DNA of 64,000 bases from Scytalidium lignicola (lineage: Eukaryota > Ascomycota > Leotiomycetes). The DNA is taken from positions 62,001 to 126,000 of the forward strand of contig NCSJ02000063.1 of assembly GCA_002812745.2 (NCBI GenBank), read 5' to 3'. Both the position numbers and the translations under genes were made by a program. Positions 45,289 through 58,459 of the stretch are shown here, one piece after another (within the stretch, counting starts at the first letter, position 1; each line of letters begins with the position of its first letter). Below the pieces are notes generated by a model. It searched no databases and had not been told where the DNA came from. It saw nothing but the letters and a program-made list of their open reading frames with translations.

Positions 45289-46612
45289 TCACACCTTCTT
45301 TCCAGCGCGAAGCATCTCCGATACCTTTGGTGGTAACACTAACGCGCTTCGATCGTTGCGTTTGTAAAAGTCTGCAATGACCATTGCTGTCTTTTCGGGA
45401 AGATCTTCATGAATGAAATGCCCTGCTTCTGGGAAGACTTGTAGGGCATATTTCCCTGACACAAATAGGTCAATATTTTAATAGTTTTCAACATTTGATA
45501 ACGGAAATACCTTGCATCTGACCGATGATGAGCTCCTTGTCAAGTCTATCTGTTCCAGCCAGTAACAACAACTTTCCACCCTTAGCTTCTAAAAACTTTT
45601 TACTTAGCCCGATGTACCAGCCTTCCCAGAACGGCTGTGTTGCGGCTAGATCAGTTCTCCATGTCCAAGATCGAATCCCTATTGCACCTTTATCGTGCTT
45701 CAGTAATGCAGGTACACTGGTTCTTGCAGAAATGGTGTTACGTATTGTCCTCGAGCGAATATGCCAGTCAATACCTGATTCTAAACTCGTGAACCCAGAG
45801 GGCCGTGTTGATAAGTAGGTTTCCATACTCTGTAAGGCATCCATGGCGGAACCTTCAACAACATCTAGAACAACATACCCGAGTAACGCATTACCCAACT
45901 TTCCAGTCTTAGCTAGGTCTGTGACCACGGCACCTCCTAATGAATGGCCGACTAGGACGATAGGCGGGAGCTCTTTCCAGCCCATCTGTGACTTCGTGTT
46001 CTCTAGAACGGACAGTAAGTCCGAAGTACATGTACTTAAGCTTAAGTCTAATATTTCTTCATTGGGCTCTACAGTGGTAGAACCGTGGCCGCGAGCGTCA
46101 GGTGACAGAACGCCTGCTGAAGGGAGGATTTTGCGAATTTCGGCCGTCAGGGCGGCAAAGGAGAGGCCAGATGAGCCGGCTCCATGGTGTGTAACAAACA
46201 GAGGACCATTTCCAACAGGCGAAGTCAGGTAAGCATGATGGACCACGGTGGCGGATTCGGTCTTGGATTCAAGATAGAGCTCCCGTTCGAAATAAGTCGT
46301 CCACGGGACTTGCTCAAGAGTCCTTCTATTGGGTAGCCTAAAGGAACGCTATCAGCATCTAAGCCGCTAACATTTTCTAAACCAAAACACGCACCCTTGA
46401 GATCGTGCAAACAGGTTCTTGCTCTTGGTTGGTATAACGGTTCCGGTTGAAGAAGCAGATGATGCCGAGGAAGAATCATCCTCTCCTGGAAATTCAGTAA
46501 AGTTGTCAGTTTCTTCTTCCTCCTCATCTGCTTCATCAAAGAACTCTGGAGGAAGGGTAGTAGGATAACCAGCCAGCTTTGCCTTCGCAAAGGCTCGTTG
46601 TAGATCACTCAT
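45289..46612 (-). CDS. PPE1: Protein phosphatase methylesterase 1
   Basis: 403 residues in three exons: 46612-46395, 46337-45511 and 45455-45289. It demethylates the C-terminal Leu of the PP2A catalytic subunit and so controls holoenzyme assembly. The N-terminus (MSDLQRAFAKAKLAGYPTT) is followed by an acidic disordered tail with a Ser-rich patch. The alpha/beta-hydrolase core has the oxyanion motif HHGAGSSGLSFA, the nucleophile elbow GHSLGGAV (Ser), VVLDVVEGSAMDAL, and the C-terminal catalytic His in FPEAGHFIHED (exon 3). The length fits the yeast Ppe1 protein (about 400). All three catalytic elements are seen across the splice junctions. Confidence 0.95.
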
Positions 46613-47476
46613 GATGTCTGTCTAGGAAGCTCGTGGCAATGACTAGTGCGGGGTAGCAAGAGACACGGCGAGATTTGGTCTATCAATAAAGAGTCATCTT
46701 TGCTGATTCTCTTCCATAGTACTCCTACCATATGTTCCCCATCGTCAAGTCTATAGAAAATTCGATGGTGAAATGTACATTTTTGATTAATACCGTCGGC
46801 TGCGAGCTTGTATCTAGGGATTGGCCCGATGATGTGACTTTGATCCGATTAGGATATCTCGCTTACGATAAGGGGTTGATGATAAAGCTGCAGTTAAATG
46901 CAACTTCTAATAGCTGATGATGAAAGAATTCAAGATACTTTTGGGATGTATCCCATATGGAAGATAGATATGCGCAGTATATGCTATACCAATGTAAGGA
47001 AAGATTGCTGGACGCTCAGCTAAAGAATTGTGGCGGCTGATTCTTACTACACCTTCACACAGCTGCTGTGGCGGGGTTCGATGTGCTATGACGTCGATGC
47101 ATTGGCCATTCACCATGCACAAAGACGCCCACCTCCGTGGATTCAAAAACAGGCAACACAATTCTGTCGAGGCAGGAAGATTCCTATTAATCAGGAGAGT
47201 ATCATCATTTTCAATTCTTTTTGAATTAGTATTGCAATTGTGAATTGTTTTCCATGCACATGTTGATTGACGAGGCATGTCCGTCGTCTAGACATCTAGT
47301 GGCTTGCCTGTACGTTGAAAGCAAGGTTCTGCTCTGATCAACAACTTTATCCAACCTAGGCATGGCCTAGTACCCTTATTCTTGGCCATATATAGCTCCG
47401 TGGTTCTAGAGCTTTCATTTGAAAACCTTACGACCTTCCCGTGCACAATCTATACTTTCCGTCTATCATCGACAAG
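46613..47476. other. Divergent intergenic region PPE1 / DUF2417 gene
   Basis: About 860 bp holding the promoters of two divergent genes. Open frames at about 46732-46917 and 46907-47278 have unlikely amino-acid composition and no start context or partner exon. I see no RNA gene. Confidence 0.5.
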
Positions 47477-49131
47477 ATGGTTTCCCTAATGGGATCCAAA
47501 AAGGATAGGAAGGACCACGATCATGAAAATAATACCGCTCAAAATAACCACTCTAACAATGATGGCCCACCACCAAGTACATCCGAGGCAGACGAGCGCA
47601 CTCGTCTTCTTCCTCCCCAGCAACCTCACGAGGGATATCTCAGTCCAGACGATCCAGCGGTATGCTATGCTCTGCATGACAAACAAGTAGTGAATCATAC
47701 TCATAAGTTTAACAGGTTTCACCTTACAACCTCTGGACTATACGGTTTCTCCGCTACTTCACTGTCATCTTTGGTATGCTAACCTTCCTCTGGTGGGTGC
47801 TGCTTCTGGTATCAACATTCGTCAGTCCACCAGGAATACATGCCCGAGGATCAGGGTTCTTAGCCTACTCCTATGCAACACTGACTCTAGGTCTCCTTGT
47901 TATTGTCCTCTTATTCTTTTCTATGCCATCTAAGGCGGCATTGATAACAACTTTGGTGATAGCGGTTCTACTGCTAGTGGACATTATCATGATTGTTGCG
48001 ATTCCTAGACTACGTGTGGAGGAAGGTTGGATTGGAATAGCAACGGTCGTCTGGGCCTGCCTTATGAGTATTTGGACGGTCATGATAGATCGGGTTGTGG
48101 CGTGGGGGAAACACGAAGAAGAAGAGCGTTTGACAGGTCGTATGGAAACCCGACGAACACTTCGAGAATGGTGTGGTGTGCTTACATCCACTATCTTCTT
48201 GATCATCCTGGCGGTTGTTGTGGTCTTCGTATCTGCTACTCTAATTCTTAGAGCCCGGGACGCTTCTCTTCCGCCTCCAGGAGAGAAATACTACGTCGAC
48301 GGCGACAAGTACCAGGTCCATTTCTACTGTGAAGGAAGTACAACTAACGCTTATGGAAAAGTGATCCCTACAGTCTTGTTCGAAGCAGGATCTCGACCGT
48401 TCGAAGAGAGCATGATCGATATTGCAACCGCTGCCCTTAAGAACGGTAGTATCAGCCGCTACTGCTATTCAGACCGCCCAGGTTTCGGCTGGTCCGACAA
48501 TGCTCCAGCCCCATTCTCTGCTGGTATGGCATCTACAGCTCTCTCTGAAGCACTTGCTCGAGCTGGAGAAGAAGGCCCCTGGGTACTGGCTAGTGCAGGG
48601 GTTGGCAGTATCTACAGTCGTATATTCTCCTCTCGCCATGGCCACGATGTTGTGGGTCTTCTCCTGATTGATCCTCTTCACGAAGACCTCCTTCATCATC
48701 TTAGTAGCTCGAATAGGGGGTTTCTACTCTGGATTCGTGGTGTCCTCTCACCATTAGGTCTAGACCGACTTTCTGGAGCTTTATTCAAAGGACGCACTCG
48801 TGAAGACCGTGTGTATGGCCGTGCAAGTCAGCAGAATGAGAAATATATTAAAGCCAAGCTTCAAGAAGCGCTGGTTGCCGATTCCTTGACGAAGAATGAA
48901 GTAGTTAGTGCTAGGACCATCCAGGATCAGGAGACACCATTAGCGCTGGTCAGTTCTGGCATTGAGCTGAAAAGGGATAGCGAATGGGAAAGAAAGCAGA
49001 GAGATTTAACTCACATTACTAACAATCTTCTTGCTTGGGACATAGTAAGCAAGGCGCCAACAGAAGTATGGAGGACGCAGAATGGACGTGAAATTATCGA
49101 GAAACGACTGAAGCAACTGGTTAATGTTTGA
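47477..49131 (+). CDS. DUF2417 integral membrane alpha/beta-hydrolase-like protein
   Basis: 532 residues in two exons: 47477-47659 and 47716-49131. A polar N-terminal tail (ERTRLLPPQQP) is followed by about five transmembrane segments between 75 and 240, e.g. LTFLWWVLLLVSTFVSPPG, TLGLLVIVLLFFSM, LVIAVLLLVDIIMIVAIPRL and TSTIFLIILAVVVVFVSATL. The rest is an alpha/beta-hydrolase fold: TVLFEAGSRPFEESMIDIAT, YCYSDRPGFGWSDNAPAPFS, and a nucleophile elbow in VLASAGVGSIYS where the first Gly of GxSxG is replaced by Leu/Ala context. The family is annotated DUF2417 (sometimes called mitochondrial integral membrane protein); its substrate is unknown. The end WDIVSKAPTEVWRTQNGREI is typical for the family. 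Confidence 0.85.
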
Positions 49132-49638
49132 ATGGAACGAATCAATATCGAACAATGTATCAAAATACTAATTTGAAGGTCATCTAAGGTCAGAATGAGG
49201 GTGTGTATTGTAAATGAGAGCGAAGGCGGTTAGCAAAGCAGCGTATCGTGTCAAATTAGTACATTAGTCTTATAGTCATTGCAATTTCATTTGCGTGTAT
49301 TTTAGGCTTTAAGTTGCTTTTCAATTGATTTTCATCGTTCTACACATCCAGCATTTTGAAACCACCTACTTTCATTATCTTATCTCAAGCGTACGACTTC
49401 CTTTCTTTGTTGGCATAACTCTCCTCAATATACACCTGCCTCTTAAAACACTGGAATTCATTTGATGTAGAGTGAGTGAAGCGGATAGTTAATGTGAGAT
49501 CTGAGGAAGCTGGAATTAACCCTCCCACCCCGAAAGATATACCTTGTTATTTTCTATAATATTTCACCATATATCCTCCTTCATCCTCCAGGGCAAGTCC
49601 CAGTCCAACCAAAACAACACCTCAAAACATTGAATAAT
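49132..49638. other. Convergent intergenic region
   Basis: About 500 bp between convergent stop codons, AT-rich, with only 3' UTR-type sequence. Confidence 0.5.
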
Positions 49639-51668
49639 CTAAAGTTTGCTCTTTAGCTCCGCCTCTGCTTTAGCCTTCTCCCTCAACTCCCTCCTCAAGA
49701 TCTTCCCCGATGGACTTTTAGGAATAGTATCCACGAATATAACCCCACCCCTCAGCTGTTTGTAATCAGCTACTTTACCCTTGACAAATTCCTTGACGTC
49801 CTCTTCGGAAAGTGGTGGGTTCCCGGGAGCTCTAACGACGTAGGCGCGCGGTACTTCGGTGCCGGGGATGAAGACGCCAATGACGGCTGCATCGAGGATT
49901 TGGGGATGGATTAGGAGGAGGGCTTCTAGTTCTGCGGGAGGCACTTGAAGGCCTTTGTATTTTATTAGTTCCTGTTTGAATTGTTAGTCTAAGTTGTGAT
50001 AACTCCATTTTTCAGGGGAAATAAAGGATGGCGGAGGAAGTAGGAGATAATTGAGTTTACCTTTTTTCGGTCTACGACGTATGGTAGGCCGTTCTTCCAT
50101 ACGGCTATGTCACCAGTGCACAGCCAGCCATCCACAAAGGACTCCTTAGTCGCTTGAGGATTGTTGTAGTAACCCTTTGTGACGACGGGACCCTTTACCA
50201 AGACTTCACCTGGTTTGCCCTCTTCTACCTCGTTACCGTCATCATCTACAAGCCTAGGGTTCACGCCGCTTAGAAAGAGAAAACCATTTATATATATAAA
50301 TAAACCCTCCCACNAAAAAAAGGAAATGGAAAACAGAAGCGGGAACAACTCATAAATGAACAATTTGGATTACTCACTTTATGCTCATATTCGGTAACAA
50401 CGGACTAACACTGCCTGTATCATCAGATGTGCCCCAAGGCTGTGCTGTCACACTTCCCGTCGTCTCACTGAGCCCCCAAGTCTGGCTAATGAACACTTTA
50501 CCTTTCCCCAACCTCTTGCTGGCAGCATACTGCAGCTCCTTACCTAGCGGCGCAGCACCACTGACAGCAATCTCGAGACTGTCAAAGTGATCCTTGACGA
50601 TATCCATCTTGGCTATAAGGAGGTAAATCGGTGGTACAGTGAAGAAGCTGGTAATGCGGTACTTCTTGTTGTACTCGAGGAACTTGACAAAGTCGAATTT
50701 GGGCATCCAGTAGACCGTACAGCCCATGTAAAAGGGGTTTATGAAGTAGCCCTGCACACCAGCTATGTGTGCGGCGGGAAGATGAGCTAGAGTTCGGTGC
50801 TCCATGGGTGGTTCGCCGCGCTTTTCTCGCTCGGCCAAGTATACCCTATTCATTGTGATGGGCAGAAAGGCTTCTGATACGATGTTCGTGTGGGATATTT
50901 TGACGCCTGCAAAGAAGCTCTGGAGTGAGTAAAATAAGGCTCCTAGTAGTTTCGCTGGGGATGCAATTAAGTACCTTTAGGGGGACCAGTGGTACCAGAG
51001 GAGTATAGCAAGCAAATCAGACTGTCATCCAGCTCCTGCTGATTCGTTATCCTGGCCCAATCTAACTTCCCTTTCGAAGGTAGACATGTTTTCCCACCCT
51101 CAATAGACTTGACGCTCCATTGGGGACTTGACTGTACAACCAGAACTCTGCTCAGAGGTATTCCACACGCCATGGCCGCCTGGATTGCCACATCCTTAGC
51201 ATCGTTGCTGCATAATATCAATCTGCTGCTTCCTTGCTTGATCTGTCTCGACAGTTCCGGGGCGGTAAAAGAGGCACTGGCAGCAGAATAAACACCCCCA
51301 GCAGCAATCACACCATAGAATACCATAGGCAGGAGAGGCTGTCCTGAGGATATGCAGACCACCACATCCTTTCCTGGACCTTGAGCACCGATACCAAACT
51401 CATGTCGCAGGCTGTATGCTATTCGCTGGGTGAGATCGCGGGCTTGGGCTTTGGTAATGGAATTTGAAGGATTTTCAGCTTCCACATGAACAACTGTGTC
51501 TTCCTTTGAATCACAATCCTCATAATCTAGAATACAACCGAAGCATTAGCTTTTTTTGGTTTATTTTACAAAGCTGTGCGGTAAATCGGGTGTCGGCAAC
51601 AAACCAAATAAGAAAGTCAACAGGTCTAATGCAGGGATATCATACTGCTTAAGAGACGAATAGACCAT
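49639..51668 (-). CDS. 4-coumarate-CoA ligase-like acyl-CoA synthetase, peroxisomal
   Basis: 561 residues in five exons: 51668-51605, 51526-50975, 50906-50378, 50268-50061 and 49971-49639. It belongs to the adenylate-forming (ANL) superfamily. The P-loop-like AMP motif [13 protein letters not shown] ends exon 2. Other core motifs are [19 protein letters not shown] and the hinge/A10 region [20 protein letters not shown], with the lysine motif [14 protein letters not shown] near the C-terminus. It ends in -SKL, a perfect PTS1 peroxisomal targeting signal. The organisation is that of 4CL-like, fungal aryl/medium-chain acyl-CoA ligases; the true substrate cannot be told. The N in intron 3 (50314) has no coding effect. 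The first exon codes [20 protein letters not shown], and no secretion signal is present. Confidence 0.92.
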
Positions 51669-52568
51669 GGTGAAATATGTTTGTTGTGATAACCTATGTC
51701 CAAAAGAAATTATATATATCTACAAATGTACCACTGCAGGGTATAAAGTCCGCGCAAGGAGCATTGAATCGAGAAGATGACCCATTGAGCCCGAAGCGTC
51801 CGATATACCTCCACGAAGAAGAGCTGTCTAGGGAGGGGAGGTGCCCAGGTAGCTTTCCAGCAGTACCAGTAGCACCAGTAAAGCTTCCCGAGGCAAAATC
51901 TTGGCTGGGAAAACGCGGGGTACCGTACTCCACAGCGTATCCACAGGCCTACCTCAGCGGGTAGAAGCCGTGGGATTTGGTAGGTTCGATGTCAGCCTTT
52001 GCGTGTCATCTCACGCTACTACAGGGCTTGTTTCTTCCCTCGTCGTTTGCTCCATCCTCTTAGAGCGCTTAGCAAGAGCACCACAGAACCCCCGGATGCC
52101 TTGCCTGAGTAGCGTCCACTAATTGTGCATATGGAGAGGCATTCTTGCTTGGGAGGATGGAGCGGTGGAGAAAGCTGTGCTGTGCTGTGCTGCAGAAGAA
52201 ACGCCCTGAAACACAGCTGCAGTGTTATTGGCGTGATTCCCGACTGTGCCACTGAAGAAACATGAAATACAATCGCATTGTTATTTCTTGTAATTGGTGC
52301 CGAGCTTCTGAGTCGGTAACTGTGATTCAGGGTCGGTTTTGGGTGCTGATTCCTCAGGCTCGAGACGCTAACTTCCCGCTTGACCCCTCAACCTCGGCCG
52401 CCACTCCCAAATATGGCAGCCGGGACCGCTCCGCAGCTCTTTCGCTCACTGGTACTAATTCGGACGAAACCCAATCCAGTTCCCAAGCACCAATTGATAT
52501 ATAACTAGCACTATATTCACAAGTTCCTGGAATTGGGGAAATCATGTTGGTTTCTCAGAAAAGTATAA
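51669..52568. other. Intergenic region with CTGTG repeats
   Basis: About 900 bp between the 4CL-like start and the SEC20 stop. It includes three tandem copies of CTGTG near 52174-52190 and a copy (inverted) of a GGAGTACGGTAC motif at 51920-51931. An open frame at about 52262-52504 is short and poorly composed. Nothing else is supported. Confidence 0.5.
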
Positions 52569-53931
52569 TCACAATTCATCCTTCTTCTTCCTCTCCGCGT
52601 TCGCCTCTGCTTCTTTATCTTCGAACATCCTCTTCTTGGGATTGCGTTGCACCTCTGCCTGCTCTTCTCCAGATGCATTGTGTCCTGTCTGAGCGTCTTC
52701 CGACTCTCCAGTTCCAGCTTCATCAATGATATGTCCTACTTGCTCAACCATGCTATCTGGCTCCTGCCCGTGAGCTCCAGCTTGTGGGACATTTGCACTT
52801 CTCATCGGCGCACCTCTACCACCGCCCCCAACATTCACACTGGGTGGATTGCTTGGGACAATAGTCGAGAACGGCACTCTTGTAGCGCTGTTATGCCGAA
52901 TCACAGTCTGCCCGGCTGCGACAGAGCTCATTGCAGGTTCGCTGCTGCTTGAACTTCCCATCATACCCAATGTACTCAAGACTCCAAACAGAGACCTAAA
53001 GAATATCTTGAATGGAAACCACACCAACCACCATGTCGGCCCATATAACCATCTCCGGAAGATAAGCCAAGCAATCGTACCCAAAAGGATATAGAACGAA
53101 GTCTCGAGGTACCACGTATCGCTCTTCTGACTCCTCAGCAGTGTCCCAAGGAGGTTTCTTGAGTTCGACAATAAAGAATCTAGCGTTGAGTATGACTCTG
53201 AAAGCTGTGCCAATGCGGCAGTTGATTCCTTCAACGTGTCGTGCGCGAATTGTGATCGTGAGACTTCGGCCGCCATGATATCGTGCGTCCGTCGAAGAGC
53301 TAGTGTGACATCACTACTTGCGTTAACTTCCTTATCTTCGTGTGAAAGCTCCGACGTCTGCTGGTGGACCCGTCGGATTGAAGGCGCTGGAGAGGAACTT
53401 CCAGACTGCGGAGGGTTTACGTATGATTGCAAGAGTAATTCCCGCTCCAAGCGTTGCGCTGCCTGGAGGTTTCGCCGGGCCGTTAACTGAGCCTTTCGAA
53501 ATGCTCCATGATACCTAGTCGCACGTAATATCAGCGATCCCAAAGCCCCTGTTATAGAATATCCACTTCCACTTCCACTTCTATATTCATGTGGAAAAAT
53601 AAAATAAGAATGCCACGTACGATTTCAACTCCTGTACTGCTCTCTGGATGCTCTCTAACAGCTTCGTCTTCCTTTCATGTGCTTCACTCCCGGGCTTCCC
53701 AGCAAGAAGATCGTACGCCTGTTCCTGTAATAACTCGAAATCTTCGTCCTGCTCCTTCAACGTCTGCTGTATCTCCACCGCAAGCTCGGTCATGACGTTG
53801 CCATCTTCGTTGTCCAAAGGCACGGATCCTGGCTGGAACTTGAGATTTGCAAGTCGATCGATCAGGTCTTTTAATTGTGCGTTTGACTCTTGCAAGACAA
53901 CGAGTCGCTCCGAGAGGCTTTCGAAGGACAT
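52569..53931 (-). CDS. SEC20: Sec20, SNARE of the Golgi-to-ER retrograde pathway
   Basis: 418 residues in two exons: 53931-53621 and 53514-52569, joined by a 106-nt intron. The cytosolic half is helical (MSFESLSERLVVLQESNAQL). The Sec20 SNARE-like block reads LRRTHDIMAAEVSRSQFAHD then LKESTAALAQLSESYSTLDS and LLSNSRNLLGTLLRSQKSDT. The single hydrophobic segment near 265-290 (YLETSFYILLGTIAWLIFRR) is followed by a large lumenal tail. The tail ends in K-D-E-L, like the HDEL end of yeast Sec20, an ER retrieval signal. Sec20 works with Ufe1 and Use1 in retrograde traffic to the ER. A TA-rich repeat GAAGTGGAAGTG sits in the intron. Confidence 0.93.
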
Positions 53932-54305
53932 TTTGGAGACGGTCTTAAGTAGGTTGTTTGGGGGGGGGGAAGTTGAGGGGGGTTGTTTGTTCGTGATCGG
54001 AAGAACTGACGAAAGCTGGCTTGTAGCATTTACGGTACGGAGGTACGGAGTACGGTACCCCGACATTGGATACGGTAAGCGAAAAATATACTTTCTGTAC
54101 GGAGTACCAAGCTATGGGATCACCACCTCTAATCATTCACCAAAGGCATCTCTTCCCACCTCCGCCCAATTCGAGACCCAATTGATCATCCAGGATCTCA
54201 AGTAAGTTCTGAGAAAATGCGCTGTTTTCTTCTTTTCTTTCCCCTACAACTCTTTTCCTAGCACTGCGCTGACATGACAATGAAATAGTTTCAATCCCTG
54301 CAAAG
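53932..54305. promoter_or_regulatory. Bidirectional promoter region, SEC20 / mL53
   Basis: The 374-bp gap between divergent start codons contains G9-A tract at about 53960, and two identical copies of the 11-mer GTACGGAGTAC at 54043-54053 and 54097-54107, plus two copies of TACGGTAC at 54031-54038 and 54051-54058. The repeated, orderly placement suggests a regulatory element; no factor is assigned. Confidence 0.6.
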
Positions 54306-54742
54306 ATGATAACCCGATTCATGACGGAGGTATCCGCCGTCTTCAACCCTTTTTCTCCCAAGGCAAAGACAGCGAGGTTATTCCTCGCCTTCCTCCCATC
54401 CAATGCGCGATCAACCATGAAGGTTGAGACGAAGTTATTACCGAGGGCCTCGAAGGAGCGGAGTTATGTGGCCGTGAAATTCAGTAAGGAATCCTTTCCT
54501 TTTCCTTGGTTTCTATCAGCATATGGTTCTACCACTACTACGCACCTTTTTTATATATTTTTTATTCATTTCCTTCTCTGGTGGTCTAGATGAGGAATTT
54601 GTGATTGCTGACATGAGATTTCCTAGAGGATGGAAAGGAAATGAAACTTGACGCGGAGAAGTTAGGAATCAAGGGCGTGGTGGAGGAGGTGGATAGACAT
54701 TCTAGAAGCCTGGGTAGAGAGGCAGAGTTGACAGGGAATTGA
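54306..54742 (+). CDS. MRPL44: Mitochondrial large-subunit ribosomal protein mL53 (Mrpl44)
   Basis: 97 residues in two exons: 54306-54483 and 54627-54742, intron 143 nt. The sequence MITRFMTEVSAVFNPFSPKA starts with a basic-hydrophobic segment. The body (KTARLFLAFLPSNARSTMKV, LLPRASKERSYVAVKFKDG) carries the family's compact thioredoxin-like fold. The acidic end is DAEKLGIKGVVEEVDRHSRS. It corresponds to the fungal MRPL44/mL53 component of the mitochondrial 54S ribosome. It is divergent from SEC20. Confidence 0.85.
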
Positions 54743-55133
54743 GGTTGTATTATGGTGGAACTTCTTTGTTCTACTGTCTGGATCTTGGGTTGTATATTAT
54801 CTGCATATGGGAGGCGTTTATTGAATCTAGATACGGCACCAGGATACGAATACTACTGACTATATTATATCGCATCTACTTTCGACATGCACGTTTTGCA
54901 ACTTTATTCCAGACATATGAAGCGTCCCTGGTATGGAAGTGAATTGCCTACCCAGCCTGCTGATCTAGGTGGGTGGTCAAATTATTTTCTTCACCAGGAG
55001 CGTCCACGCCGCGGATAAGAGCATAAATTGAATGGATGCCCAACGTATGAGTGCATTTATTGTAACTTTTTACTACCATGCAAAAAATTTAAGCATTTTA
55101 AGACTACGCCTTAAACCATGTGGAGCCCAAAGT
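54743..55133. other. Convergent intergenic region
   Basis: About 390 bp between the convergent stops of mL53 and the pyrophosphatase. No gene is seen. Confidence 0.5.
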
Positions 55134-56630
55134 CTAAGCAGCAGCCCCGGAAATGAAGAACCACTTGTCAATGCTTGGATCAATAGGAGCAGGCGCAACG
55201 TTCTCATTTTGTGGGATATGAGGAAGCTGATCAGGGCTGATGCGGCTTGGAGATTGTTTAACGGAGAGGTTGGTGCTAAAATTACTGGTCAGTATGCATC
55301 TACAGACTACACTAGACGTCGACTTACGTTGAGATATCTCCTGGGGTGGTCTTGCCAGTGATAAGTTTCTCCCAAGCCTCAGCACACTCACGTACAATAT
55401 CGGTGGCGTACCTAGAAGCATGTTAGGCCCAACATTAAACCACAACAACGATGAAGAGTAAAACCCACTTCTTGTTTTTACATTCTCCAGTGAAGGCAAA
55501 CTGGTTCTCAGGCTTTCCATCTGGGATTTTGTAAATTCTGAACCACTCGTTTGTGGCCCTCAGCAGACCAGGGAGATGTCTCTCAACATCTTCAACGTCA
55601 TTGAGCTTTGGTGCCAACGGGTCATTGACATCGATGACGATGACCTTCCAGTCAGTCTCTTCCTCATCGAGGAGAGCCATGACACCAAGGACCTTGACCT
55701 GCTTGATCTGACCAGGGTATCCAACCAATTCGCCGATTTCACAGACATCTAATGGGTCATTGTCGCCCTTGGCCTTAGTCTCTGGGTGGATGACATTAGG
55801 GTCTTCCCAGGTCTAGTAGAGTTGTAAGCGATTAAGTGCATATTTTACATGGAAGTCATGAGGCCCTACCTGAGGGAAAGCACCGTAATTCCAGAGATAA
55901 CCCTTGTGAGGGAAGCAGTTGCGGACAAAACGCAGCTTGCCCTTCTTCACATCTTGCTTGATGGGGTTAAGGAGCTCCTCCTTCGAGATCTAGAATAGAA
56001 TATATAAGTATTTAAACTTGCCAGCTAGAGAAGAAAAATAAAATAAAAAATAGAAATGGAAATTAAAAATAAAAATAAAATTGCCTGCTGTCATGGCCCA
56101 TAGAGTTTAGAGTTTATTTTCATGGAAAGGCTACATACCTCCATCTTTCCGTTCGTCCATCTTGGGATCTCGACAATCATGTTCAGGATGGTTTGCTGCT
56201 CATTTGCATAGAGAGGAACGTCGTGGAAAGGAGAAATTGGGACACCATCTTTCTCGATGTAGACGCGGTGCTCCAAGGTGTTGGGAGCACCGACTCTTCG
56301 AACTTTGTAGGGGGAAGGGGAAGCCATGATGGATTGTCCTGCTGTGTTGTTTGGCGGGGTCGAAGATGAACTCGAGAGATGACGAGCTATCTGTGCCGAG
56401 CGAGCGGACGAAATTTTGTGGGACGACAGAGTCGACTTGGGGCTTGCCAGCTTGACGGAGATGGTGCTGCCCAATGAACCGCGCAGGCCTGGCTGCTGCA
56501 GTTCTCGGGGCCAACTACGACGACTACGACCACGACCACGACAACAACAAGAAGGACGGACGAGAGCTGTTCGGATCAATGGTAGAGTTTGCGCAGGCTG
56601 GGCGGCCGTATAGAATGCTCTTGGAATCAT
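55134..56630 (-). CDS. IPP1: Inorganic pyrophosphatase (family I)
   Basis: Five exons: 56630-56139, 55989-55870, 55812-55469, 55411-55328 and 55275-55134. The long form has 393 residues; an in-frame inner Met at 56327 ([20 protein letters not shown]) gives 292, close to yeast IPP1 (287). The metal-binding signature DNDPLDV is in exon 3, and [20 protein letters not shown] in exon 2 completes the active site. It hydrolyses pyrophosphate to phosphate, pulling biosynthetic reactions forward. The extra 101 N-terminal residues are Arg/Ser-rich with only one acidic residue and contain a mitochondrial-style Arg-rich leader. This suggests one gene makes a mitochondrial and a cytosolic form by alternative starts. 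The alternative is that the real start is the inner Met only. Confidence 0.93.

Positions 56631-58459
<1,829 letters not shown>

Noticed and set aside
46907..47278. Possible gene on the minus strand
   Set aside because: Odd composition (Cys, His, Asn-rich), no conserved block, no splice partner, and it lies in a divergent promoter region.
48200..48206. Antisense frames within the DUF2417 gene
   Set aside because: Mirror images of the true coding frame; composition rich in Arg/Ser/Ile as expected for antisense shadows.
52160..52200. CTGTG repeats as a mobile-element or CRISPR trace
   Set aside because: Only three short copies without spacers, terminal repeats or target-site duplication.
52262..52504. 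Possible small gene on the plus strand
   Set aside because: Short, no conserved motif, and in a region with repeats and no promoter signal.
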